Shown here: positions 1 through 5,598 of the stretch, in pieces
Layout: every line of letters begins with the position of its first letter
Position numbering within the stretch: the first letter of the stretch is position 1
DNA from: Candidatus Dojkabacteria bacterium UBA2222
Lineage (GTDB): Bacteria; Patescibacteriota; Dojkabacteria; SC72
Assembly: GCA_002328465.1 (NCBI GenBank)
Contig: DCUE01000015.1
Coordinates: forward strand, 1-5,937
Direction: 5' to 3'
DNA: 5,937 nucleotides
Translations under genes and position numbers: made by a program
Notes under the pieces: generated by a model
What the model was told of the DNA's origin: nothing
Databases searched by the model: none
What the model saw: the letters and a program-made list of their open reading frames with translations, nothing else

Positions 1-4
1 ACTT

Positions 5-50
5 GGGAAAGTGGTGGGATATTGAACTGTAAGGAACTTAGAAACAGGAT
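5..50. repeat. Degenerate left copy of the cassette-boundary repeat
   Basis: This is the weakest of the boundary repeats. GTGGG at 14-18 is followed by GAACTGTAAGG, against AAACTTTCAGG in the copy at 1217 (8 of 11 match). Then GGAACTTAGAAACAGGAT (from about 33) matches 14 of 18 bases of GGAACTAAAAAATAGAAT in the copy near 640. It lacks about 5 bases in the middle relative to the other copies. It lies 605 bp left of the copy at 617, so the kinase-like gene is also bounded on both sides. The match is patchy in AT-rich DNA, so homology is likely but not certain. Confidence 0.5.
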
Positions 51-94
51 ACCCTTCTACTCTATTTTAATTTAAGATAAAATATCTCAAAATT

Positions 95-616
95 ATGCAA
101 GATATAAAAGAATGTAGAAGGATTTTAATTGTGGGAGATTCTTGTCGTGGTAAGAGTACGATGGCAGGGTTACTAAGTAAAAGCTTAAATCTAAAGCATC
201 AGGACCTAGATGATTTCTTTTGGGTGAAAAAATTTACAATTAAAAGAGAGAAGCCAAAACAATTAGAATTAGTAAACATTTTTCTAAAGGAAAATAACGA
301 ATGGATAATTGAGGGAACAACAAGAGATATGGTGAGCTTATGTCTGAAAGATGCAGATGTGATTATTCATTTATGGTTCAGGAGTCTTCTTCCTCAATTA
401 ATTTGTATAACAAAGAGAAGTTTTCAAAGAAGAGAAAATTTCGGATCATATTTGGATCTCTGTTATACCACAGTATTAAAAAGGTATAAGCTTGGTAGAA
501 GGAATAAAGGAAGGCTCTCTGTTAAAGAATTAATTGCGGGATATTCATATAAAGTAATAAGTCTTAATGCATGGGAAGATATTGAGAAATTCAAAAATGA
601 TATCATAGAATTTTGA
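95..616 (+). CDS. P-loop kinase-like protein (adenylate kinase / 'topology modulation' FlaR-like family)
   Basis: This 173-residue protein is probably a cytoplasmic nucleotide-binding small-molecule kinase. A beta strand (RRILIVG) leads into a Walker A loop, GDSCRGKS, at residues 14-21. HQDLDDFFW follows at 35-43, where family members have a conserved acidic/aromatic 'HLDxxFW' segment. WIIEG at 70-74 matches the family's 'WIIDGNY' strand, and ADVIIHL at 87-93 is the next core strand. A basic stretch around 107-114 (KRSFQRRE) sits where the lid arginines lie. The length is normal for the family. The substrate is unknown; the name 'DNA topology modulation' is historical and should not be read as function. 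The gene points the opposite way to its two right-hand neighbours. Its last codons (DIIEF) are built from the boundary repeat, and its TGA stop is directly followed by an in-frame TAG. A TAAAAT box at 78-83 is a possible -10; there is no Shine-Dalgarno site. Confidence 0.8.
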   Translation: MQDIKECRRILIVGDSCRGKSTMAGLLSKSLNLKHQDLDDFFWVKKFTIKREKPKQLELVNIFLKENNEWIIEGTTRDMVSLCLKDADVIIHLWFRSLLPQLICITKRSFQRRENFGSYLDLCYTTVLKRYKLGRRNKGRLSVKELIAGYSYKVISLNAWEDIEKFKNDIIEF

Positions 617-664
617 TAGTGGGTTACACTTTCAGGCATGGAACTAAAAAATAGAATTATCCTA
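597..664. repeat. Cassette-boundary direct repeat, copy 2
   Basis: Bases 601-660 match 1201-1260 at 46 of 60 positions without a gap, and 616-660 match at 38 of 45. The core ACTTTCAGGCAT (628-639) is identical in both. The two copies are in the same orientation and exactly 600 bp apart. This copy covers the last codons of the kinase-like gene and the gap to the 3' end of the membrane-protein gene. Neither gene is a transposase and the repeat encodes nothing recognisable. Confidence 0.8.
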
Positions 665-676
665 GTCCTTATTCTT

Positions 677-1189
677 TTAAACTATTCCTCTTGTCTGTTT
701 AGCTATATATGGAATTGCATAGTAATTAAATACTGATACTATGAAACCTAATACAATTGCACCTATTCCCCACTCTATAATTCCAGGAATAAACAATGTG
801 TTAAATGCATAATCAAGATTATCTTTTGAAAATACAAATCTAATGTTCTCAAAATTAGGTAATCCTACAAAAAACAGTAAGAATACATAGTGAAGATAGT
901 ATGATATGACAGATATTAAATAAGCAAGTACTGTGTTTCTAACTAATCCTTTAAACTTGAATGGTATTTTCTTTTTACTAACCTTCAAAGCATAAAGGCT
1001 TAATAGGTACCATGGAAGTAGCATATATATGAAAAGGGGAATTAATAATAAAGGATTCTCACCTACTCCAAAAAAATCAAGTAATTTACTAAAAAGAGGA
1101 GAGATTGTATTTTGATAGTGAAAATCAAAGATACCAAATAGAAAAGAAATCCCTAGTAGTATTAATAAAGATTTCTTATAGTTATTCAT
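677..1189 (-). CDS. Small four-helix membrane protein of unknown function
   Basis: I do not recognise this family. The 170-residue product is hydrophobic, with about four membrane-spanning segments near residues 7-24, 46-70, 83-110 and 133-160. A basic loop, SKKKIPFKFK, lies between helices 2 and 3 (71-80), suggesting that this loop faces the cytoplasm. Helix 4 contains an embedded glutamate and tryptophan (IIEWGIG, 137-143). There is no cleavable signal peptide and no catalytic motif that I can name. The ATG start at 1189 is chosen because an extended -10 box, TGATATACT, lies seven bases upstream and there is no ribosome binding site. Boundary repeats flank the gene at 1197-1264 and 597-664. 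A small transporter-like or immunity-like protein would fit the context, but that is a guess. Confidence 0.7.
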   Translation of the reverse strand: MNNYKKSLLILLGISFLFGIFDFHYQNTISPLFSKLLDFFGVGENPLLLIPLFIYMLLPWYLLSLYALKVSKKKIPFKFKGLVRNTVLAYLISVISYYLHYVFLLFFVGLPNFENIRFVFSKDNLDYAFNTLFIPGIIEWGIGAIVLGFIVSVFNYYAIPYIAKQTRGIV

Positions 1190-1196
1190 ACTGATA

Positions 1197-1205
1197 AGTA
1201 TATCA
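1197..1205 (-). promoter_or_regulatory. Extended -10 promoter for the membrane-protein gene
   Basis: Read on the minus strand this is TGATATACT, an extended -10 (TGn plus TATACT), followed by seven bases and then the ATG. This spacing predicts a transcript that begins at or next to the start codon. The preceding TTTTCC and the TGATATA are shared with the box in front of the DUF5655 gene (1677-1685), so the promoter is part of the repeated boundary. Confidence 0.6.
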
Positions 1206-1264
1206 GGAAAACCTAATAGTGGGCTAAACTTTCAGGCATAGAAATTTAAAATAGGATTATTTTT
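1197..1264. repeat. Cassette-boundary direct repeat, copy 3
   Basis: It is homologous to copy 2 (46 of 60 bases over 1201-1260). Its right-hand relative is the tRNA-proximal sequence: 1201-1224 matches 1681-1705 at 21 of 24 aligned bases with one single-base gap, including TATCAGGAAA and GTGGGC. The copy therefore has two halves. One, at 1197-1224, resembles the DNA around the tRNA 3' end plus a promoter. The other, at 1225-1260, is shared only with the other boundary copies. Confidence 0.8.
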
Positions 1265-1266
1265 CA

Positions 1267-1671
1267 CTATTTCTTTAAATGATATGAGTCTTCTATCCAC
1301 TTTAATATTTCCTTATCAATATCTTTTTTATCTTTTATTTCGAGATAATACAAATTCCTATTGATAGACAACTTCTCTTCTTTTACGATTCTTTCACTCT
1401 GTATTGGGTAGTTTACCCTAAAGTCCAATCTTATTCTGTCCTTTAATATCCATACTCCACTAAAGGTGTAGTTACTTACTAAATGTATACAGCATTGTAA
1501 AGACTCTATTTTTACCTCTCCAATTTTTTTTTCTATCTTCCCAACAAGTTCGTCAAAAAGAGCTTTTGATTCAGGTTTATTCTTAAAGTGATTCTCAATT
1601 GGATAGGATACACAGGAATGAGATTGTTTATATTTATAGAATTCTCTTTGGCATTTGGGACATTTCCACAT
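1267..1671 (-). CDS. DUF5655-type protein with N-terminal zinc-ribbon-like motif
   Basis: This 134-residue protein resembles the DUF5655 family, whose members begin 'MWxCPxCxRxF..xxQSHSC' and end with an acidic 'W(I/L)xEAY'-like helix. Here the N-terminus reads MWKCPKCQREF and KQSHSC, giving Cys4, Cys7, His18 and Cys20 as likely zinc ligands. The middle (SGVWILKDRIRLDFRV, 71-86) is a pair of beta strands typical of the domain, and WIEDSY at 125-130 matches the family's end. The biochemical role of the family is not established. The length is close to that of other single-domain members and the gene looks intact. The start is set by an extended -10 box that ends five bases upstream. It is the gene nearest the tRNA and lies between boundary repeats. 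Confidence 0.75.
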   Translation of the reverse strand: MWKCPKCQREFYKYKQSHSCVSYPIENHFKNKPESKALFDELVGKIEKKIGEVKIESLQCCIHLVSNYTFSGVWILKDRIRLDFRVNYPIQSERIVKEEKLSINRNLYYLEIKDKKDIDKEILKWIEDSYHLKK

Positions 1672-1676
1672 ATTTT

Positions 1677-1685
1677 ATTATATCA
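1677..1685 (-). promoter_or_regulatory. Consensus extended -10 promoter for the DUF5655 gene
   Basis: On the minus strand the sequence is TGATATAAT, a perfect extended -10, then AAAAT, then the ATG at 1671-1669. With only five bases between the -10 and the start codon, the transcript should be leaderless or nearly so. No convincing -35 box is needed with an extended -10. The box lies just downstream of the tRNA-Val 3' end. Confidence 0.65.
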
Positions 1686-1705
1686 GGAAATATCCAATGG
1701 TGGGC
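1677..1705. repeat. Partial boundary repeat at the tRNA-Val 3' end
   Basis: TATCAGGAAA at 1681-1690 and GTGGGC at 1700-1705 match the left half of copy 3 (21 of 24 aligned bases). The repeat runs across the CCA end and the first acceptor-stem bases of tRNA-Val. It then stops, because the rest of the tRNA is not copied elsewhere in the window. This is the layout expected where elements insert at a tRNA 3' end, with the tRNA holding the original site. Confidence 0.65.
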
Positions 1706-1774
1706 GATACGGGACTCGAACCTGTGACCTCCACAATGTCAATGTGATGCTCTAACCAGCTGAGCTAATCGCCC
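1698..1774 (-). tRNA. tRNA-Val(GAC)
   Basis: The minus strand folds as a full 77-base cloverleaf. The acceptor GGGCGAT pairs with ATCGCCC, the discriminator base is A and CCA is encoded. The D arm is GCTC/GAGC. The anticodon stem is TCACA/TGTGG with loop TTGACAT, giving anticodon GAC, which reads valine codons GTC and GTT. A35, C36 and A73 agree with valine identity. The variable loop is AGGTC and the T loop TTCGAGT. The T stem ACAGG/CCCGT has one A-C mismatch (positions 51-63), which is unusual for a working tRNA. The gene lies at the right edge of the repeat-bounded region, and its 3' end overlaps the boundary repeat. Confidence 0.95.
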
Positions 1775-1785
1775 TTGTAATAGGT

Positions 1786-1814
1786 ATTTTATAATTAAAT
1801 AGTCATTTTATCAA
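1786..1814 (-). promoter_or_regulatory. Sigma-70-type promoter for tRNA-Val
   Basis: On the minus strand TTGATA (1814-1809) and TAAAAT (1791-1786) are separated by exactly 17 bases. The -10 ends 11 bases before the mature tRNA 5' end, leaving a leader of only a few bases. Both hexamers and the spacing fit a housekeeping promoter, so the tRNA need not depend on read-through from the clpP side. Confidence 0.65.
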
Positions 1815-1834
1815 TGAAGAGTATTTCTAAATAG

Positions 1835-2140
1835 TTAATCCTCAGGACTTCTATCATCTATTCCAAGACCAAAAAGACATAAATCCCTGAAACCCCACTC
1901 TACTTTTATCTCTCCTTCTATTTCTCTCCCTCTTTCTACCGTTACTTTCTTAAGCTCGTCACTATTTTCATCTTGCATATTTATAGATATGGAAGATACA
2001 TTACTAGGGAGGAAAGTAATTAATTTGTTTAGATATTCTTCTAAGCCTTTCTCGTCCCTTGTTGAAACAAGGAGAAGTATCTCGTCTAATGTCTTGGGGA
2101 AGTTTGGAAATTTTGGGAACTCATCTCTGTAAGTTTCCAT
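1835..2140 (-). CDS. Hypothetical 101-residue protein downstream of clpP
   Basis: I do not recognise this protein. It is small, acidic and soluble, with no signal peptide or membrane helix. The N-terminus has a Phe-Pro-rich stretch, EFPKFPNFPK, at 7-16, followed by a predicted helical part (LDEILLLVSTRDEKGLEEYL, 18-37). The C-terminal half alternates charged and hydrophobic residues like beta strands, and IKVEWGFRDL (78-87) is the most distinctive segment. It starts 18 bases after the clpP stop on the same strand, which suggests co-transcription. A TATATT box six bases before the ATG could also start a separate leaderless transcript. Coding status rests on the open frame, the position and plausible composition rather than on homology. 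Confidence 0.55.
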   Translation of the reverse strand: METYRDEFPKFPNFPKTLDEILLLVSTRDEKGLEEYLNKLITFLPSNVSSISINMQDENSDELKKVTVERGREIEGEIKVEWGFRDLCLFGLGIDDRSPED

Positions 2141-2158
2141 ATTTCAAATATATATGAA

Positions 2159-2743
2159 CTATCTCTTACTAATTACTTTATCAATTAATCCGTATTCTTT
2201 TGCCTCTACTGCGGTAAAATACTTATCTCTATCTGCATCTTTCTCAATCTGTTTAACTGTTTGCCCTGTTTGTTTGGCTAACATACGATACAACTGTTCT
2301 CGTATCTTTAAGATCTCTGCAGCCTCTATCGCTATATCACTAGCCTGTCCCTCTACCCCACCTAATGGCTGATGAATGTGTATCTTACTATTTGGAAGTG
2401 CAAATCTTTTTCCTTTCTCACCATGAGCAAGTAGGAAAGAACCCATTGAGGCAGCTAAACCGACTGCAATTGTTGAAACATCACATTTAATGTAATTCAT
2501 TGTATCTAAAACAGCCATTCCTGCATTTATCTCTCCCCCAGGGGAGTTAATAAACATTTGAATATCATCATCAGGGTTCTCTTTTTCTAAGAATAGTAAT
2601 TGTGCTATTACTGTATTCGCCATTCCAGTTTCAATTGGACCACCAACAAAAATAATTCTATCTTTTAATAGTCTGGAGTATATATCGTATGCTCTCTCTC
2701 CCTCCCTATCTTTTTCAATTACTGTTGGAATTAAATATGACAT
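2159..2743 (-). CDS. clpP: ATP-dependent Clp protease proteolytic subunit
   Basis: ClpP is the serine peptidase that stacks as two heptameric rings. With a Clp ATPase such as ClpX or ClpC it degrades unfolded or tagged cytoplasmic proteins. The 194-residue sequence is full length and starts with the usual [18 protein letters not shown] at 64-70 is the conserved strand and glycine turn. Ser99 in ASMGSF is the nucleophile, His124 in HIHQPLGG the base, and Asp173 in DRDKYF completes the triad, with spacing as in well-studied ClpPs. AKEYGLID (181-188) is the conserved C-terminal part. The gene starts 18 bases after the trigger factor gene, the common tig-clpP pairing, and no ribosome binding site is visible. 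No Clp ATPase gene is in the window. Confidence 0.97.
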   Translation of the reverse strand: MSYLIPTVIEKDREGERAYDIYSRLLKDRIIFVGGPIETGMANTVIAQLLFLEKENPDDDIQMFINSPGGEINAGMAVLDTMNYIKCDVSTIAVGLAASMGSFLLAHGEKGKRFALPNSKIHIHQPLGGVEGQASDIAIEAAEILKIREQLYRMLAKQTGQTVKQIEKDADRDKYFTAVEAKEYGLIDKVISKR

Positions 2744-2761
2744 TGAATTAATATTAAAATA

Positions 2762-3805
2762 TTAATTATGATTATCTAAGAATTCTTTACCTAAGACTTC
2801 TTCAATAAATATTCTAAATGCTTTCTCTTTCTTTTCAACTTTGATAATATACTCTCTCCATTCAGGATTACTGAAAACAGTTTTATCTACATTAGGTTGG
2901 TTTTTCTTAATACTTTCTATTTTGTCCTCCAATTCAGTATCTGAAACCTTCACATCTTTCTCATCAGCATAAAGAGTTAAGAAGACATCTGATTCTATGG
3001 CTTCTTTTGAATCCATCAACCAAAGCTCTCTCATCTTATCTATTGTAATATTATTAGCTTTTAAAAAATCATCAATACTCACTCCCCTACTCTTCATATC
3101 TTCATTAAAAGATCTCTCCCTTTCTTGTGCTTCAAAGTCAATTGCTGGCTGTGGGATTTCTATTTTAGATTCCGTTATAGCTAATTTCAAAGCTTCATTT
3201 TGTAATTTGTGCATTTGATAGTGATCTTTCTGAACTTGTAATGCACTCTTAATTTTCATTCTCAAGTCTTCAAGATTTTGGACCTCTTCAGCTTTCATAA
3301 GTTTACCAATTTCTTTGGCCCATTCATCATTTACCTCTTTAGCTTTTGTCTTTTGAGATTGTTTAAGTTCCTCTATTGCTCCATCTATTTCCTTTTCTTC
3401 AACTGTAAGTTTATCTTTCTCAACTTTAACCTTTTTCAAATTTCCCAATGTAAATTTTGGCATAGTAGTTACAGTAATTGTGAAAGAAATGTCTAAATCA
3501 TCTAAGATCTTTGGTATTTCTTTATACTGAGGTGGTGCAATTGGAGCAATCTTCTCTTTTGAGATTGCAGTATTAATATACATAGGGGCAAGTCTTTCAA
3601 AAGTTTCAAATTTTACAACCTCTTTTACCTGTTCACTTATTAAATTTGAGGGTACCTTTCCCTTTCTAAATCCTTTAATATCAAGATCTTTAGAATAGTC
3701 CTTTAACATTAAATCATATGAATGTTTGAAGCTGTCTGCAGGAATTTTAATATCCAATTCGATTGTATATTCATTTATGTCTTTTCTTGTGTATGGGGTA
3801 TCCAT
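2762..3805 (-). CDS. tig: Trigger factor lacking the PPIase domain
   Basis: Trigger factor is the ribosome-bound chaperone that receives nascent chains. Residues 1-125 form the N-terminal ribosome-binding domain, with the signature loop GFRKGKVP at 45-52. At about 135-165 the sequence runs from the usual linker (LTVEEKEIDGAIEELKQ) straight into DEWAKEIG, which in normal family members follows the FKBP-type peptidyl-prolyl isomerase domain. The roughly 90-100-residue PPIase domain is therefore missing. This explains the length of 347 against the usual 430 or so. The helical C-terminal substrate-cradle domain (about 165-347) is intact, including IEIPQPAIDFEAQE. There is no frameshift or stop, so this looks like a natural domain loss. 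The gene lies 35 bases after the sortase gene and 18 bases before clpP, probably as an operon. Confidence 0.92.
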   Translation of the reverse strand: MDTPYTRKDINEYTIELDIKIPADSFKHSYDLMLKDYSKDLDIKGFRKGKVPSNLISEQVKEVVKFETFERLAPMYINTAISKEKIAPIAPPQYKEIPKILDDLDISFTITVTTMPKFTLGNLKKVKVEKDKLTVEEKEIDGAIEELKQSQKTKAKEVNDEWAKEIGKLMKAEEVQNLEDLRMKIKSALQVQKDHYQMHKLQNEALKLAITESKIEIPQPAIDFEAQERERSFNEDMKSRGVSIDDFLKANNITIDKMRELWLMDSKEAIESDVFLTLYADEKDVKVSDTELEDKIESIKKNQPNVDKTVFSNPEWREYIIKVEKKEKAFRIFIEEVLGKEFLDNHN

Positions 3806-3840
3806 TTAATATATATTTGAAATTAAGAAAGTATTGTATT

Positions 3841-4533
3841 TTATGTATTTTTATACAATTTGTCCAGCTTTCCAACTATGACTAATCTCTGTTTAGATGT
3901 CCAAAGAGGAGAACAGGTGATTAAGGTTATTCTGTAATCCGAATAGTTTTGTAAAACTGAGACATCATTTTTCTCGACTACCCTTGTATCAGTAACAATA
4001 TATGTAAAATGGTTGTCGGATTGTATAACTTCTATTCTATCTCCAATTTTAACTTTGTCTAAATTAAAGAAGGTATCTTTGTTAGGTGGTAATTTAGCAT
4101 ACCTGTGCCCTATTATTACAGTATTGCCTTTCTGTCCAGGTAGATTAGAGGCAGGAAAATGCCAAAACCCTTTATTCATTGTTCTAGATTCAATACCCTC
4201 ATATACATGTCCCTCCACTTCAATTGAGTTGATAACAAGCTTTGTATTAAGGCTTTCAAGTTTTTTATTATCTAATACGATATCTTTATTGAGACTCTCT
4301 TCGATACTTAATCCATCTGTGCTTGTTATTGTAACTCCCATAACCTTCTCTTTTGTTGGTACTAATTGAGCTAAAATTTGGAATGTAAGTTCTTCAGAGA
4401 TTCTCTGTATATCAAATCTTTTTATAGGTCCGATTACTTTGTTGTAGTTGGGATATACAACAAAATATCCAAGAGGGGCTAGTACAAGTAGTATTAAGAT
4501 TGTTGTTATTAGACTTTTGAATACTTTCTTCAT
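3841..4533 (-). CDS. Sortase family transpeptidase (class D/E-like)
   Basis: Sortases are membrane-anchored cysteine transpeptidases that cut a sorting signal near a substrate's C-terminus and join it to a surface acceptor or another protein. The 230-residue protein has one N-terminal membrane helix (about 7-26) after MKKVFK, then an extracellular catalytic domain. His143 in VIIGHRY, Cys207 in LITCSPL and Arg216 in KQRLVIVGK form the catalytic triad in the family's order and spacing. GFWHFPASNLPGQKGN (122-137) is the usual approach to the histidine, and NLDKVKIGD (157-165) follows it as in classes D and E. The class is inferred from these segments alone. The gene is divergent from the Ig-like surface protein, a plausible substrate, and upstream of trigger factor on the same strand. 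Confidence 0.9.
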   Translation of the reverse strand: MKKVFKSLITTILILLVLAPLGYFVVYPNYNKVIGPIKRFDIQRISEELTFQILAQLVPTKEKVMGVTITSTDGLSIEESLNKDIVLDNKKLESLNTKLVINSIEVEGHVYEGIESRTMNKGFWHFPASNLPGQKGNTVIIGHRYAKLPPNKDTFFNLDKVKIGDRIEVIQSDNHFTYIVTDTRVVEKNDVSVLQNYSDYRITLITCSPLWTSKQRLVIVGKLDKLYKNT

Positions 4534-4539
4534 GCTAGT

Positions 4540-4554
4540 ATTCTATCAATTATA
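4540..4554 (-). promoter_or_regulatory. Candidate -10 boxes for the sortase operon
   Basis: On the minus strand a consensus TATAAT (4554-4549) lies 15 bases before the sortase ATG, and TAGAAT (4545-4540) lies six bases before it. Either could serve, and the second would give a leaderless transcript. No good -35 is seen at the right distance and no Shine-Dalgarno sequence precedes the ATG. The region is very AT-rich, so either box may be a chance match. Confidence 0.4.
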
Positions 4555-4562
4555 TTTACATC

Positions 4563-4620
4563 TTGCACTATTTTATTTTTTGTTTTATGCTATTATATTA
4601 GAGTATATAAATTTTAATAT
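4563..4620 (+). promoter_or_regulatory. Candidate promoter for the Ig-like membrane protein
   Basis: TTGCAC (4563-4568) and TATGCT (4586-4591) are 17 bases apart, a plausible sigma-70 pair that would give a leader of about 30 bases. A second -10-like box, TAATAT (4615-4620), lies eight bases before the GTG start. AGG at 4621-4623, five bases from the GTG, is the only Shine-Dalgarno-like sequence near a start in this window. This fits the upstream promoter with a leadered message. The choice between the two is unresolved. Confidence 0.4.
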
Positions 4621-4628
4621 AGGTTAGA

Positions 4629-5549
4629 GTGGCAAAGAAAAAAGACACAAAAAGTTCTGCCTCTAAATATACAGAGAGTGAAAGTATGAAAAGTAAAGTT
4701 GAGATTAAACAACCACTTCCCCCAAATCAAGAAAGAATATCAAGATTAGTAGGTTCCCTTTTCATTGGGTTGGGTGTTTTGTTAGTTGCTTTTGGTATTT
4801 TCTCATACATTAAGTATAGGGAAGAGCCACTTTTAGATCCAGAATTAGAGGCTCCTGTATTAGAAGATTTTACCTCTATTACAAATGGAGAATCTATAAC
4901 AGTTAAGGGAATGGCAAAGGGATATGATGATGTGTTTGTATATGTTAATGATGAGAAAGTTGGTGAAACTAAAGTAGATGATGAATCTAAGTATTCATTC
5001 AAATATGAGATAGAAGAGGAAGGAGAGTATACAATTACTGTCGCTGGAGTAAAGGGATTCCCTAATAGATATATTTCTCCAAAATCGGAAAGTGTTCTAT
5101 CCATTATTGATAGGACTGCACCAAGTAAGGATACAGTACTGCTTAAATATGGAGAAGAAACAAACAAAGACACCTTCATACTAGTTGGAACAACAGAGGC
5201 CGAAGCAACTATTGAAGTAAAGAGGGGTACTGAAAGTTTCGATGGGCTTGCTGATAAGAAGGGTGAATTTAGGATAGAGGGAATCGCTTTAGACGAAGGA
5301 AAAAATGTCTTCTCTATATATATTAAAGACTTAGCGGGGAACCAAGTATTACTTGATGAGAAAGTAAGGGTAACCTACTCTCCAACAGGTAGTGTAAACG
5401 GAGACGCTGTGGTTGATGATAATATACCTCAAGCTGCTGGAACATTTGATGAGTTAATTGGAAACAACTTAATGATGCTATTTGGGTTGATTGCTTTGGG
5501 AGCATTTTTAAGTAGCTCTGCAGTTATGTATTTGAAGAATAGAAGATAG
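4629..5549 (+). CDS. Membrane-anchored surface protein with two Ig-like domains and sorting-signal-like tail
   Basis: The 306-residue protein starts with a charged cytoplasmic stretch of about 38 residues, then a membrane helix at about 39-61. Two beta-rich, Ig-like domains follow, at roughly 72-160 and 162-250. Each repeats the theme 'I.V.G....A.V.V....G....D..G.FS...' (for example ESITVKGMAKG and TFILVGTTEAEATIEVKRG), as in bacterial Ig-like or glucodextranase-type adhesive modules. A linker leads to IPQAAG (266-271), a second hydrophobic segment (about 279-301) and a KNRR end. That tail has the order of a sortase sorting signal, though with no LPxTG. The GTG start is chosen for its AGG site and lysine-rich beginning; an in-frame ATG at residue 20 is possible. 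The gene is divergent from the sortase. A terminator follows 19 bases after the stop. Confidence 0.75.
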   Translation: MAKKKDTKSSASKYTESESMKSKVEIKQPLPPNQERISRLVGSLFIGLGVLLVAFGIFSYIKYREEPLLDPELEAPVLEDFTSITNGESITVKGMAKGYDDVFVYVNDEKVGETKVDDESKYSFKYEIEEEGEYTITVAGVKGFPNRYISPKSESVLSIIDRTAPSKDTVLLKYGEETNKDTFILVGTTEAEATIEVKRGTESFDGLADKKGEFRIEGIALDEGKNVFSIYIKDLAGNQVLLDEKVRVTYSPTGSVNGDAVVDDNIPQAAGTFDELIGNNLMMLFGLIALGAFLSSSAVMYLKNRR

Positions 5550-5568
5550 GAAGAAAAGAAATAGAATT

Positions 5569-5597
5569 AAAGAGAGGTGCAAGCCTCTCTTTTTTTT
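5569..5597 (+). terminator. Intrinsic terminator after the Ig-like protein gene
   Basis: AGAGAGG (5571-5577) pairs perfectly with CCTCTCT (5584-5590) across the loop TGCAAG, extendable by two A-T pairs at the base, and is followed by an unbroken run of T to 5597. It is the only convincing rho-independent terminator in the window. The T-tract is one base from the TATAAT box of the next gene. Confidence 0.9.
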
Positions 5598-5598
5598 G

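Noticed and set aside
614..619. UGA recoding (as in some CPR lineages that read UGA as glycine)
   Set aside because: All other frames, including conserved clpP and trigger factor, contain no internal TGA and read correctly with the standard code. The single TGA followed by TAG is not evidence of recoding.
1217..1260. Boundary repeats as integron attC sites
   Set aside because: Copy 3 can form a hairpin (CCTGAAAG with CTATTAGG, one mismatch), but copy 2 forms only a shorter one and copy 1 none. No matched pair of RYYYAAC / GTTRRRY core sites is present and one gene is inverted, so a classical attC assignment is not supported.
2154..2372. Plus-strand open frame opposite clpP
   Set aside because: It lies wholly antisense to a conserved catalytic gene and has no recognisable features; the same applies to frames opposite trigger factor, sortase and the Ig-like gene.
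2747..2766. Inverted repeat ATTAATATT-AA-AATATTAAT between trigger factor and clpP
   Set aside because: Nine-base arms with no G or C and no T-tract would make a very weak hairpin. It is not credible as a terminator or clear operator.
2142..3822. Inverted 14-base pair TTTCAAATATATAT (2142-2155) and its complement (3809-3822), both at gene starts
   Set aside because: The match is exact, but the sequence is almost entirely alternating A and T in AT-rich spacers. Chance is the simpler explanation, and no binding site is suggested.
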